64,000 nucleotides of DNA from Methanocaldococcus lauensis (GTDB taxonomy: Archaea; AGJL01; Methanococci; Methanococcales; Methanocaldococcaceae): positions 1,383,030-1,447,029 of the forward strand of contig NZ_LR792632.1 in NCBI RefSeq assembly GCF_902827225.1, in the 5' to 3' direction. A model generated the notes under the pieces. The model did not search any database, was not told where the DNA came from, and saw nothing but the letters and a program-made list of their open reading frames with translations. Each line of letters opens with the position of its first letter. The stretch's first letter is position 1. A program made the position numbers and the translations under genes. Positions 10,601-19,432 of this stretch are shown here, piece by piece.

Positions 10601-12256
10601 AATAGTTTTAGAATCTGAAATATTCTCCAACTGTTTTATAGATTTTATCAGGATAGTTTTATTAACATTTCCACAATATATTATTACTTTTTCGGTGTTT
10701 TTTGGAAATTTAATAATAAAATTGCTATTATTTATTTTTATAGATTTAGTAATATTTTGAGGAATAATTGTATAATTAATGTATTTTGGAGGAATATATT
10801 TCCAACTTATATTACCAACAATTTTAGAACCATTTAAAGATACATTTATACTATAATTATCAACATAAACTTCTTTCATTATATTATCTACAATAATTTT
10901 ATAAACTCCTGTATTATTGGCTTTAAAAGTTGAAACATATTCTTCTTTGTTAAATTTTGAAAAGTTTAAAGTTATGTTTTTATATGATGTAATTAGTTTA
11001 GCATTTTTTGGTTTGAAATTTGCAAATATTCTAATTTTATTACCTACAAATGCAAATTTTGGAACCTTTAATGATAGGTTTTTAATTTTAATCATTATTT
11101 TAGTAATAGCATTTCCACATTTCAAAATTACAGTATAATTTCCCTCTGTAAGATTTATAGGTATGCAAAAACTTCCGTTCTCAACCGTAACATTTTTACT
11201 TATATTTAATGGTATAATCTTATATTCAACAATCTTTGGCATAACATAATAATAACTTACATTACCAAATATACAACTATTATTAAATTTAGCATTAATT
11301 TTGTAGTAATCTACGATAAATGTTTTTTTAATTCCATTAATTAAAACAGAATAATTTCCTAATATAACATTTTTATTAAGCTTTGCTGATAGATAGTAAT
11401 ATTTTCCTTTTTTATGAATTTTTAAATTTATAGTCTTATTATTTGGAGTTATAATGTATGCTTTATTTGGTTTAAAATTAGTTTTTATAATTATTTTTTC
11501 TGATGGGAAATAGACTTTTTTTAAGATTATTGACATATTTAAATTATTTAAACTATTGTTTTCAGAATAATTTAGAAATATTGTCTTATTTAATGTTTCA
11601 TTATCAAATTTTGAATAAACAATTAGTGTTGTATTTAATAACAAAGGGTAAATAATATAAGTATTTTTCTTTATTTTTTTAAATTCAACATTTACATCTA
11701 AATCCTTATATTTAGCAAATAGTTTTCCATTTGTTTTAACAATTAATTTAAAGTTATTAAACGAGACATTTAAATAGTGATTTTCTATTTTTGTATAATT
11801 TAAAATAATTGTTTTATTTAGTGTTTCATTACTAAATTTTGCATAGATTTTAATTGGAACATTTAAAATAATTGGTGAAATTATATAAGTTCCATTATTT
11901 ATTTTAACAAATTTTAGGGAGATATTATTAGCAAATCCATAAGGCATTCCATTGGTTTTTACAATAACTTTATATCCTTTTACTAAAACAATTAAATAAT
12001 GGATATATTTCTTATTTTCATTCTTTGTTATATTTTTTGAGATATTTATTGTATTATTTATCTTTGTATCAATTTCTTTAAGATTTTTAGTTATATTATT
12101 TAAGTCACTAAAATTAGTTGAGAATTTACTAATATTTGAAAAATTTTCAATAGTTGAGTTTGATATATTAAGTGTAGTAATGTTATTTAATGATACTCCT
12201 ACATTAATATTTGAACACAATAAAATAATAAATATAAGTATTAGGATGTTCCTCAT
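7625..12256 (-). CDS. Giant secreted surface protein (1543 aa), repeat-rich and heavily N-glycosylatable
   Basis: The protein has a signal peptide (about residues 1-22) and an extracellular body with dozens of N-x-S/T sequons. The first 250 residues hold two copies of a unit marked by KVIVKTNG / KLIVKTNG and NETLNKTI. Two copies of a longer unit (NVSYYYVMPK / NISWKYIPPK, with NITK) follow. The second half has four related beta modules marked by YDGDG, YPNGT and a Trp-containing end, of the calcium-loop/pre-peptidase type. Near residue 1370 there is a CARDB/NEW3-like domain (VYVKNTGTMDLSNVSV). No C-terminal membrane anchor is seen, so it is released or held by partners. It is probably a cell-surface adhesin or S-layer-associated protein. 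It corresponds to MJ1396, which I remember as larger. Confidence 0.85.
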   Translation of the reverse strand: MRNILILIFIILLCSNINVGVSLNNITTLNISNSTIENFSNISKFSTNFSDLNNITKNLKEIDTKINNTINISKNITKNENKKYIHYLIVLVKGYKVIVKTNGMPYGFANNISLKFVKINNGTYIISPIILNVPIKIYAKFSNETLNKTIILNYTKIENHYLNVSFNNFKLIVKTNGKLFAKYKDLDVNVEFKKIKKNTYIIYPLLLNTTLIVYSKFDNETLNKTIFLNYSENNSLNNLNMSIILKKVYFPSEKIIIKTNFKPNKAYIITPNNKTINLKIHKKGKYYYLSAKLNKNVILGNYSVLINGIKKTFIVDYYKINAKFNNSCIFGNVSYYYVMPKIVEYKIIPLNISKNVTVENGSFCIPINLTEGNYTVILKCGNAITKIMIKIKNLSLKVPKFAFVGNKIRIFANFKPKNAKLITSYKNITLNFSKFNKEEYVSTFKANNTGVYKIIVDNIMKEVYVDNYSINVSLNGSKIVGNISWKYIPPKYINYTIIPQNITKSIKINNSNFIIKFPKNTEKVIIYCGNVNKTILIKSIKQLENISDSKTIIIPYENKTYKINISINKGKFKELKFIEGRILLIINNLSVGDSVNLTVKLPFKIPEGMYIYYWKKINNKTVLINYTIGKDRRTIIFKLKDGGELDEDRRKNGIIIDPFKFYIPKYNVKTEFKNNKTGILYVKDLEGNELYNITVTTNKGKLDYLKFVNKNNIPVKININLPLNLIKFKISNISKGEKVNVSIVYQYSNISSITNSNIRRSNLSYLDNFTINTSLLKLVYYKFNPNNLLWKKYPAIIKIYRNKIVVNLTLEDGKFGDDDNKTNAIIEDDGGVGWVGYYNVWDVAIGSNVHQQVHTYWLYVPKGINNFSFGVYDGDGFIVNIYYPNGTLYTTLNESANNNWNYTLIYTNGSFGFWKIVINNTLSPVSAYNIYSLNISGSNSLDLKVNTTYVINGTTYYGTPNATLLSYGSTVTSSYHDFYVYATSDFNIAIFDPDNLNGSINFFGIITLPITQNRLKVSVYYPNGTLYYSFYPYDNTLSLFNENDNPIWIIQNISIHGQTGWWRIELTQEQDYDDDGLGNNQIILATNLSGGLWFKIPIPPSSADSGTATICRNYQTNMVHRYYVIVPYGTSNFTVGIYDGDGLIVNVSYPNGTWYGSYIAPNNAQAGEPPNYFLINTSNVYGWWIVDIFESSWSSTNGNYYSLLTINSPVLKLNKTYLINGSTYYGTPDAMIVGDDTTNLGNKTWYISTPKGLSSFNLSIYDGDGAINVSIYLPNGTKYKEFTAYGNESWYNYIVNVTNPNQNYGVWKIFVHEIRNYDDYITGGNVYRIATTTKTGILSGNPRYNLSIVNVSTKTLVNISETFNMTVYVKNTGTMDLSNVSVNITLPIGWSGETYKVIPYLLPNQTVAINFTLTSPVIPGNYTLIVNTTNDYVHWNFNDYKNITITVISPIKNMNITSSISMLPQGYFISVKSFINATDVYVFWYKPNNIGVINISGNFDLNGTYNNVYWFEFNTINANETKNITITTNITTIEGLIIGVDPK

Positions 12257-12268
12257 AATAATCCCTTA

Positions 12269-12289
12269 TTTATAAAACAATTTCTATAA
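12269..12289 (-). promoter_or_regulatory. Shared surface-gene promoter motif, weaker copy
   Basis: On the minus strand GAAATTGTTTTATAAAT lies 13-30 bases before the ATG at 12256. It matches the core AAARATTGTTCTATAAAG of the copies at 7599 and 15116 at most positions, and it contains the TATA-like TTTATAAAT. Confidence 0.4.
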
Positions 12290-12300
12290 TTAAAAATAAT

Positions 12301-13026
12301 TTATTTATTTTCCATTCTTTTTTTATTTTTCAAACGTAGTTCAATATATACCATCAATATTACAAAGATCATTAAAATTGTAAGCCAGAATAATATATAT
12401 CCATAAGTTGGTAATCTTGGCAATGGTAGAATGGAAAATTCTGCTTTAATTATAAATAATTTATCTTTTGGTATTTGAAAATTTTTTCCATTTGGCTCTA
12501 AATATGTTAAATGATAAGGTGACTTAAAAATTATATTAAATTTTTTTATATTTAAATCACATCCGACTGGAATTGAAATAGTTTTGAATAAAATTCCATT
12601 ATTAACTATATTAGCATCATATTCAATAACTAAGGTAACATTTTTTCCACTTTCTATTGGTCTCCATATCTGATATTCTATAACTGTATATGTACCCTTA
12701 TAACTTACATTGACATCCATTGGATATTTTTGATTTCCAATTATATAATATCCTTTTAAATTTTCAATCTCTACAGGTTTTTTTTCATTTTTAGATGGGA
12801 TGGGAATTATAAATATCTTTTTTGATTCTTCTTTTTGCAATCTTAATTCCCCAATACCAGGAACTATTGGATATTTAGCAATATTTTTTATTGTTATTAC
12901 ATTTGTTATATGTGTTGGGTTTTTAGTTAGATCTACTATCATTTTATAGTTTGTAATTTCTTCCACATCAGCAAATACAGGCAACATTAAAACTAAAAAT
13001 ATAAAAAATAATATAGCCTTCTTCAT
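12301..13026 (-). CDS. Exported single-pass membrane protein of the surface cluster
   Basis: This 241-residue protein has a signal peptide (MKKAILFFIFLVLMLPVFA), a beta-rich external domain of about 180 residues and a C-terminal TM segment at about residues 208-230, followed by a short basic cytoplasmic tail. The external part (EIENLKGYYIIG, YKGTYTVIEYQIWRPI) looks like a small immunoglobulin-like or transglutaminase-associated module, but I do not recognise the family. It lies 44 bases before the giant surface protein on the same strand, so the two may be expressed together; it could anchor or help export that protein, which lacks an anchor of its own. The ATG is preceded by GGGAGA. Confidence 0.8.
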   Translation of the reverse strand: MKKAILFFIFLVLMLPVFADVEEITNYKMIVDLTKNPTHITNVITIKNIAKYPIVPGIGELRLQKEESKKIFIIPIPSKNEKKPVEIENLKGYYIIGNQKYPMDVNVSYKGTYTVIEYQIWRPIESGKNVTLVIEYDANIVNNGILFKTISIPVGCDLNIKKFNIIFKSPYHLTYLEPNGKNFQIPKDKLFIIKAEFSILPLPRLPTYGYILFWLTILMIFVILMVYIELRLKNKKRMENK

Positions 13027-13165
13027 TTTCTCCCATTATTTTTTATTTTTTATATTTATTATTTAAATTAGACATATAAAAATTTAGTTAATAAAATTAA
13101 AGGTTTAAAATTAAAAACATAATTATCATGTTTAATTAAAATTTAAAAGTTTAAAAGAGAGATAC

Positions 13166-15022
13166 TTAGAAAGCATATTTTTTCAATCTTATTATTGTTC
13201 CTAATCCAACTATTGTTGTTAATAAAGCTAATAACGGCTCATAGTTGTTTTCAATAACTCCACTTACCGCAGTTATTTTTGGTGATGTTGTAGGTAGTAG
13301 AGAGTTTCTAGGGTCAATACCAACGATGAATACATCACTTGGAGAAAACTTTCCTGTTCCATTTAATGTATAGTGAATTACTACTGTTTGATTGTTTTGT
13401 ATTTCTGAGGCATTCCAATAACCATCTCCATTAGCACTTGGATAGAGTGAATGTAATGCCCAATAATAACTTACATTATATATTCCAGCTGATACAGCTG
13501 TAAATCCAGTATAATTTATAGATGGATTATTGTTGTAGTGTTGTGCTAACATACTTGATTGGTTGACCCAAATATCTGATATAGTAAAGTTATATGGAAT
13601 CATGTCATAGACATAGACATAATCGGGAGTTTTTTGAGAACCAATGTTTTCAACTACTATATATACTTCATACGTTCCGTTTCCTTTAGGAATTACATGT
13701 TTAGTTACTTTAAGTAAATATGATCCAATGACATAGATTTTTTCAACTATTATATATGAACTTCCAAACTCTGGAGAATATTCATTATCACTTTCATTTA
13801 ATACTGTTATATTACTATTGACAACTCTAAATGAACAGTTAGCCCAAACTACTGGGACATCATCAAATATGAATTCATATTTAGTAGTATTCCAACTTTC
13901 TCTTGGACTAAGTAATATTGAACTAAGAGAATGTTCTGATCCTGAGATTATATTGAATGGATTTATGTTATAGCTTGCTAAGTCAAGAGCACTTATATTA
14001 GCTGCCCAGATTGTTAAATTAGTAATATTAAAGTAATATTTTGTAGCTTTATTTGATATATTACCTTGTTCATACCATATATTATATTCTCCAGAAGTTA
14101 TATTTTTAATAGGCCCCTCTTTGAATGCACTAATACTAATTAATCCAGATGCGTAAACACCACAAACTCCTGTTCCAGATTTAGTTCCGCTATATTGAAA
14201 GAATATAACTGCAAATCCATATTGTGCAAGAATATCTGTTCTATTAGCATATGTATAGTTTCCCTGTATTGTAATATTTATAGTTGCATTCTGAGTAGAG
14301 TTTAATATAATTCCTGTCCAATTTAAAGAATCATTAGTATTTCCTGTGAAGTATGGTCCATTCCATAAAACAACAACACCCTGAGAAGGTATAGCGTTTG
14401 TTATATTTAAGAAATTCCAACAACTATCTCCATAATACTTTGAAATATTACTTAAATATTTTGTTATATTAACATAAACTATCGTATTTGTATTTGGTAA
14501 TGCAGAGATATTTCTACTTATATTTAAAGTAACAGTCCAATTAACACATTTTCTTGCAGGGATTTTTATTGCATCATAATTTTCATTAATTATCAATGGA
14601 ACTCCAACTTTAGATTCATTAATGTTGATTTTAAATTCTAAATAGGTATTATTTGGTAATGTTGGTATGTGTATATATGTTAAATTACTGGGTAAGCCAG
14701 TATATGAAGGAGCTTTATTATAGATAGAGTAATTTATATTATATGGGTTGATAGGTTCTAAGCCAGATTCATTATTTGATACATTTATTGCAATCCAAAC
14801 ATCCAAGAGAGTATCATTTGCAGTATCTCCTGTATTGTTAATTACAAGATATCCAGTTATGCTAATATTTTTTATATTTATAACCCCTTCTCCAGTAGTA
14901 TTTGCAGTAATATTATATTTTTCATGATATGTAACAAATAAAGGTCCGTTATTTCCCCATCCAAATACGGCCGTTAGAGAAACTAGCCCTACCAATATTA
15001 GCAAAAATATGCTTCTTTTCAT
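13166..15022 (-). CDS. Secreted surface protein with C-terminal sorting-like tail
   Basis: This 618-residue protein has a signal peptide (about residues 1-20) and many sequons. It contains a DUF11/CARDB-like region near residues 440-540 (LKVTKHVIPKGNGTYEVYI, VVENIGSQKTPDYVYVYDMI), typical of bacterial and archaeal surface proteins. The last 35 residues read NYEPLLALL, then a hydrophobic stretch, then RLKKYAF. A short E-P motif, a TM stretch and a basic end is the plan of PEP-CTERM/archaeosortase-type tails, or a simple C-terminal anchor. Homology to S-layer proteins is not evident. A copy of the shared promoter motif lies about 95-115 bases before the start. GGGAGAAT precedes the ATG. Confidence 0.82.
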   Translation of the reverse strand: MKRSIFLLILVGLVSLTAVFGWGNNGPLFVTYHEKYNITANTTGEGVINIKNISITGYLVINNTGDTANDTLLDVWIAINVSNNESGLEPINPYNINYSIYNKAPSYTGLPSNLTYIHIPTLPNNTYLEFKININESKVGVPLIINENYDAIKIPARKCVNWTVTLNISRNISALPNTNTIVYVNITKYLSNISKYYGDSCWNFLNITNAIPSQGVVVLWNGPYFTGNTNDSLNWTGIILNSTQNATINITIQGNYTYANRTDILAQYGFAVIFFQYSGTKSGTGVCGVYASGLISISAFKEGPIKNITSGEYNIWYEQGNISNKATKYYFNITNLTIWAANISALDLASYNINPFNIISGSEHSLSSILLSPRESWNTTKYEFIFDDVPVVWANCSFRVVNSNITVLNESDNEYSPEFGSSYIIVEKIYVIGSYLLKVTKHVIPKGNGTYEVYIVVENIGSQKTPDYVYVYDMIPYNFTISDIWVNQSSMLAQHYNNNPSINYTGFTAVSAGIYNVSYYWALHSLYPSANGDGYWNASEIQNNQTVVIHYTLNGTGKFSPSDVFIVGIDPRNSLLPTTSPKITAVSGVIENNYEPLLALLTTIVGLGTIIRLKKYAF

Positions 15023-15369
15023 AATTCTCCCTCCAGATAGCTATACAAATTTAAAACATAGTTTAAATATATTCCCGTATAAGATATAGATGAGCAGATA
15101 TATACTTTATATATACTTTATAGAACAATCTTTAGACACTATTAGTTTTCAAAAATGTTAAAAAATACAGGCTTTATACTAAACAGCTCAAAAATAATAA
15201 CACCATAATATATAAACATTATTGATATTAAAATTATTAATATCTAAAATTAAAATAATAAATAATATAGTTTAAATATAAATTTTATACTTCATTAAGG
15301 AATAATCAACTTTTAGGAGCCGTTAGCTTTAAAATCTTATTACTATATCCTGCAAACTCCTATTAAATT
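15023..15369. other. Intergenic region, 347 bases, no gene seen
   Basis: This AT-rich gap lies between the surface gene at 15022 and the end of cimA. It contains TATA-like runs at about 15090-15120 on the minus strand and the shared surface-gene motif at 15116-15138. A slightly GC-richer stretch at 15315-15360 holds no open frame or hairpin I can support. Confidence 0.5.
15116..15138 (-). promoter_or_regulatory. Shared surface-gene promoter motif, copy 2
   Basis: On the minus strand TGTCTAAAGATTG then TTCTATAAAG lies 95-116 bases upstream of the surface gene that starts at 15022. It is almost identical to 7599-7621. Two further TATA-like stretches lie between it and the gene. Confidence 0.55.
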
Positions 15370-16848
15370 TTAACTTAATAGCATATTAATTCCTTCCATA
15401 ACAGCATTTACAGATGCCCTAATAATATCTACATCTGATTTTCTAACTTCTACAATTTCAGAACCTTTTCTTAACTTAACTATAACCTCTACTAACGCAT
15501 CTGTTCCTCCACCAATTGCCTCAACTCTATACTCTTCCAACTTAATATCTGCTACTCCACTTATAGCCTTTTTTATTGCATTTATTGCCGCATCTACTGG
15601 ACCTACTCCATAGGCAGTTTCAATTAAGAATATATCCTCTCCTATATGATGAAGTTTAACTGAGGCAATTGGAGTTATCTTATTACCAGAAACAACTGTT
15701 AATTCATCTAATTTAACTTTTTCTTCTATATCCTTACCTAAAACTTCTCTAATTATAGCTAATAAATCAGCATCTGAGATATATTTACCTAAATCTCCCA
15801 ATTCTTTGATTTTATTGTATATTTGATTTAACTGCTCTTCATTAACCTTTATGCCCATTAAGTCAAGCTTATACTTTAAAGCCTTTCTACCAGAATGCTT
15901 TCCTAATATAATTCTTCTTCTATTTCCAACCATTTCTGGTTTTATAGGTTCATAAGTTTCAGTATTTTTTATTAAACCATCAACGTGTATTCCCGCCTCA
16001 TGAGCAAATGCATTATCTCCAACAATTGCCTTGTTTGGAGGAACAGGAATTTTCATCAATCTTGAAACTACTCTTGAAACGTCATACAACTTTTCCATTC
16101 TTACATTTGTCTTATATCCATATAATACTTTCAAGGCAGTTACAACCTCTTCCAATGAGGCATTTCCTGCTCTTTCTCCAATTCCATTAACCGTTACATG
16201 GCATTGAATTGCTCCTCCTAAGATAGCAGAGCATGTATTTGCAGTAGCCATTCCAAAGTCATTGTGGCAATGAACGGATACTGGCAAATTAACATTTTCA
16301 GTTATTTTTTTAAATAATTCTTGGCTTTTTTGGGGAGTTAGAACTCCTACAGTGTCGCAAACACAAACTCTATCCGCCCCTACCTTTTCACCTTCATTAA
16401 ATAACTTTATTAAAAAATTAATATCACTCCTTGTAGCATCTTCTGCAGATAATTCTACTATTAATCCGTGATCCTTAGCATATTCAACTGCCTTTAAAGC
16501 AGATTCTAAAACCTCATCTTCTGTCTTTCTTAACTTATATTTCATATGGATTGGAGATGTAGGAACTACTAAATGAACGCTATCCACATCACACTCTAAG
16601 GCGGCGTCTATATCTACTGGCAAAGCTCTAACAAATGAACATATTTCAGCATCTAAACCCTCTTTTGTTATTAATTTTATTGCCTCTCTTTCTCCTTTTG
16701 ATGTTATTGCAGAACCTGCCTCTATAACATCTACTCTAAGTTCATCCAATTTTTTTGCTATTTCTAACTTGTCGTTTGGAGTTAAAGAAACTCCTGGAGT
16801 TTGTTCTCCATCTCTAAGTGTTGTATCAAAAATTCTCACTTTCTTCAT
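15370..16848 (-). CDS. cimA: (R)-citramalate synthase
   Basis: This 492-residue enzyme condenses acetyl-CoA with pyruvate to give citramalate, the first step of the threonine-independent route to 2-oxobutyrate and isoleucine in methanogens. The N-terminal TIM barrel shows [14 protein letters not shown] (residues 7-20) and the metal ligands of HCHNDFGMA near residue 196. A LeuA dimerisation/regulatory domain forms the last 120 residues or so, including [12 protein letters not shown]. The family also contains isopropylmalate and homocitrate synthases, which are hard to separate by eye. The call rests on length and on the M. jannaschii CimA-like sequence. The gene stands alone behind an 88-base leader gap. 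Confidence 0.85.
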   Translation of the reverse strand: MKKVRIFDTTLRDGEQTPGVSLTPNDKLEIAKKLDELRVDVIEAGSAITSKGEREAIKLITKEGLDAEICSFVRALPVDIDAALECDVDSVHLVVPTSPIHMKYKLRKTEDEVLESALKAVEYAKDHGLIVELSAEDATRSDINFLIKLFNEGEKVGADRVCVCDTVGVLTPQKSQELFKKITENVNLPVSVHCHNDFGMATANTCSAILGGAIQCHVTVNGIGERAGNASLEEVVTALKVLYGYKTNVRMEKLYDVSRVVSRLMKIPVPPNKAIVGDNAFAHEAGIHVDGLIKNTETYEPIKPEMVGNRRRIILGKHSGRKALKYKLDLMGIKVNEEQLNQIYNKIKELGDLGKYISDADLLAIIREVLGKDIEEKVKLDELTVVSGNKITPIASVKLHHIGEDIFLIETAYGVGPVDAAINAIKKAISGVADIKLEEYRVEAIGGGTDALVEVIVKLRKGSEIVEVRKSDVDIIRASVNAVMEGINMLLS

Positions 16849-16936
16849 AGTAATCCCTCATAAAAATGATAGACAAATTATAGACACATATTAATTATTG
16901 GGATATTTAAGAGTTTAGGATGAAAATAAAATAATG

Positions 16937-18481
16937 TTAATTAGTTTTTGTTCTAATTACTTTCCCAGTAATAGATCTTTTTCCATAATCCACAACTTCT
17001 ATATCAACAAATTGTCCTATTTTAAGATTTTTGTCTTTAATTCCTACTAAAATAGGATAACTTCCAAACTGTCTTCCAAAATATAAATTTTCTTTATCTT
17101 TTAATTCTACAAATACATCCTTTAAAATTGTTCCTTTTGGCACAACTCTTTTAAGCATTTTATTATCTATCTCCTCTCTAATTTTTTCTTTAAACCATAA
17201 AAATAGTTTTTTTCTTTTCTCTGCCTTTTTTACATCTTTTAAACTTATATCAGTCCCAAAAAATGGAACTACTTGCCTTATATTTATTCTTCTAATCATA
17301 AATCCTCTATCATATATCTCTTTTAAGTATTCAAAATTTATAGAAAATGTTCTTTTACTCTCTCCTTTTAAGCCAAACAGTAAATTTATTCCTGGTAGTA
17401 AATAAGGTAATCCTGTCTCTCCTCTTTTTCCTCCAATTTCATTTAAAATTTCTACGGCCTTTAAAACATCTTCTGGTGTAGTTAATAAATTATTTGCTTT
17501 AATTACTTTTTCATCAAAACTTTCAACTCCAAAAGCGGCAACATTTCCAGATGTGCAATATTTAACCAAAATTTTTGTAATCTCTCTACTTTCCTCTTCA
17601 TGTCTTGCTATTACTACAGGGTTTGCATTATCTATGTGTAAAACCTTAGGATTTGAAACATTCCATATTCCTTTAAACAACTTTTCAATTGCTTCAACAT
17701 TAGGTTTTGGAACCTCTTCCTTTTCAGAATCAATTGCTTTATAGGAATAAATACATGGCTGTCTTCCAATTCTAAAATATCTTATTCCTTCATTGTATAA
17801 TGCCTTAATCTCTTCTATTATAGATTTTTCATCTCTAAATTTTGGAAGTCCAAACCTTCTTGGCTCTGTACAGAAAGAACATCCTCCTGTTAATGCCCTT
17901 GAACATCCTCTATATGTTTCAATCTCTGCAATTATATAAGGATAATTTGGATGTTTTTTAACAACTTTTGCTCCTCTAATGGCATACTCTCTCAACTCTT
18001 CATAACTTCTATGGGCATTAAAATCAATATTTTCTATACTTTTGTTCTCTAATAATTCCTTTAAAACTGCCTCTAAGTCACCCTCTGCAACTACATCAAA
18101 AAATTCTTTGTATTTTTTCTCATCAACTATCTTTCCACCAATCATAGAGGAACCATATTTTGTTGCCGCTGGTCCGCCTAAAATTTTTATTCCGTCATAT
18201 TTATATAATATGGAAACAAACTCTTTTAAAGTAGCAGGATTAGCATTTAAATACTTCCCCGGCGTGTGAAAACCACAAATGCATATTATTGAGTCATAAT
18301 TATTTAAATCAAAATTATTTCTAATTTCTCTAAATTTATCAATAGTTATATAATCTACATCAACATTGTATTTATCTAAGACACCATAGGCATATCTTGG
18401 ATATAGTCCAATATATGGGGGAACTCCCAAACCTGCTGGCTCATCTGTATATCCATCTAAAATTAACGCTCTCTCTATCAT
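16937..18481 (-). CDS. B12-binding / radical SAM / TRAM protein, MJ1487 family
   Basis: This 514-residue protein has three parts. The first 170 residues form a B12-binding-like Rossmann region (CGFHTPGKY, GGPAATKYG). The radical SAM domain begins near residue 193 with a C-x7-C-x2-C cluster (CSRALTGGCSFC) instead of the usual C-x3-C-x2-C. The last 70 residues are a TRAM domain ending in VVDYGKRSITGKVI, an RNA-binding module seen in tRNA-modifying methylthiotransferases. The TRAM suggests that the substrate is an RNA, but the reaction is unknown. The ATG at 18479-18481 lies only 5 bases from a C/D box sRNA on the opposite strand, which therefore covers its promoter region. Confidence 0.85.
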   Translation of the reverse strand: MIERALILDGYTDEPAGLGVPPYIGLYPRYAYGVLDKYNVDVDYITIDKFREIRNNFDLNNYDSIICICGFHTPGKYLNANPATLKEFVSILYKYDGIKILGGPAATKYGSSMIGGKIVDEKKYKEFFDVVAEGDLEAVLKELLENKSIENIDFNAHRSYEELREYAIRGAKVVKKHPNYPYIIAEIETYRGCSRALTGGCSFCTEPRRFGLPKFRDEKSIIEEIKALYNEGIRYFRIGRQPCIYSYKAIDSEKEEVPKPNVEAIEKLFKGIWNVSNPKVLHIDNANPVVIARHEEESREITKILVKYCTSGNVAAFGVESFDEKVIKANNLLTTPEDVLKAVEILNEIGGKRGETGLPYLLPGINLLFGLKGESKRTFSINFEYLKEIYDRGFMIRRINIRQVVPFFGTDISLKDVKKAEKRKKLFLWFKEKIREEIDNKMLKRVVPKGTILKDVFVELKDKENLYFGRQFGSYPILVGIKDKNLKIGQFVDIEVVDYGKRSITGKVIRTKTN

Positions 18482-18486
18482 AATAA

Positions 18487-18545
18487 CCCCGATGATGAGG
18501 ATTGGCTTTGCTGATTTTGTGATGAGCCGTATGAGCTCTGAGGGG
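18487..18545 (+). ncRNA. C/D box methylation-guide sRNA (sRNA 1)
   Basis: All elements are present in order. The terminal stem is CCCC (18487-18490) with GGGG (18542-18545). C box GATGATGA is at 18491, D' box CTGA at 18511, C' box GTGATGA at 18519 and D box CTGA at 18538. Each guide is exactly 12 nt: GGATTGGCTTTG and GCCGTATGAGCT. By the D+5 rule the predicted targets are CAAAGCCAATCC (methylation at the fifth base, G) and AGCTCATACGGC (fifth base, C). I could not assign either target to an rRNA or tRNA site from memory. The sRNA lies antisense to the upstream region of the radical SAM gene. Confidence 0.9.
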
Positions 18546-18751
18546 TATATTTTATTTGAGGTTATTAATTAAGTTTTCTTAGTTTTAGGAACACCAAATA
18601 AAGTATATGTAGTAAGTTTTAAATAATATTATAATGTTGTTATAAAATATAGTTGTGTGCAAAATAAAATAAACATGCATTTAGGAGGTATATCTAATAC
18701 AAAATACCTTATTATAGATATAATGTTAAAAATAAAAGTTTTGGGATTTTT

Positions 18752-19243
18752 ATGGAAACTTATGAGATAATCATTTATGGGAAAGTTCAACATGTAGGAT
18801 TTAGGGATAGGATAGAAAATTTAGGTAGGATATTAGGTATCAATGGCATAATATATAACCATAAGGATGGGACAGTTAGGATATTAGCAAACTTTGATTC
18901 AGAAAGGAAGAAAAAACTATTCAAAGAATTTATTAAGGAACTTGAAGATGTAGATAAACTTATAAAGATAGAGAAGATTGAAGAGAGGGAACTAAATACA
19001 TACATTGAATTTCCAGAGGGCATTAATAGAATATCGGCAGATGATTTAATAGAGCTAAATAAAAAGTTGGATGAGGGAGTGAAGTATATTAAGTTTATAT
19101 TTGATGAATTAGAGGAACATAAAAAGATTTTGATGATTATTGTTGATAAGTTGGATAATTTAAGCACGAAGATGGACAAACAGACGGAGATATTATATGA
19201 AATAAAGGAAATTCTTAGAAATAATAGTAATGCACAAAAATAA
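18752..19243 (+). CDS. Acylphosphatase-domain protein with C-terminal coiled coil
   Basis: Residues 1-90 of this 163-residue protein are an acylphosphatase fold. The phosphate loop GKVQHVGFR keeps the catalytic Arg, and the catalytic Asn is in NHKDGTV near residue 38. The usual QG of the loop is QH here. The remaining 70 residues form a Leu/Ile-rich helical region ([40 protein letters not shown]) that looks like a coiled coil and is absent from stand-alone acylphosphatases of about 90 residues. The enzyme would hydrolyse acyl phosphates, or the domain may only bind an anion. It is flanked by non-coding DNA on both sides. The ATG lacks a clear ribosome binding site and may be near-leaderless. 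Confidence 0.82.
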   Translation: METYEIIIYGKVQHVGFRDRIENLGRILGINGIIYNHKDGTVRILANFDSERKKKLFKEFIKELEDVDKLIKIEKIEERELNTYIEFPEGINRISADDLIELNKKLDEGVKYIKFIFDELEEHKKILMIIVDKLDNLSTKMDKQTEILYEIKEILRNNSNAQK

Positions 19244-19432
19244 TACTTGTCCAATATTTGTATTAATTTTTTACATTTTTCATAAAAAATCATAAGAGCT
19301 ATATAGGAACCAGCAAAAGTATCTTCAAAATTCTTTTAGATAATATACGAAATCTCGAAGAATTAGCCACTTCATACTCTATATAATATATAATTATAAA
19401 TATAATAATATATAAACTAATGGGTGAAAGTT

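Noticed and set aside
18787-19293. 168-codon minus-strand frame
   Set aside because: It is the shadow of the acylphosphatase-domain gene, with Ser/Ile-rich low-complexity sequence and no ribosome binding site.
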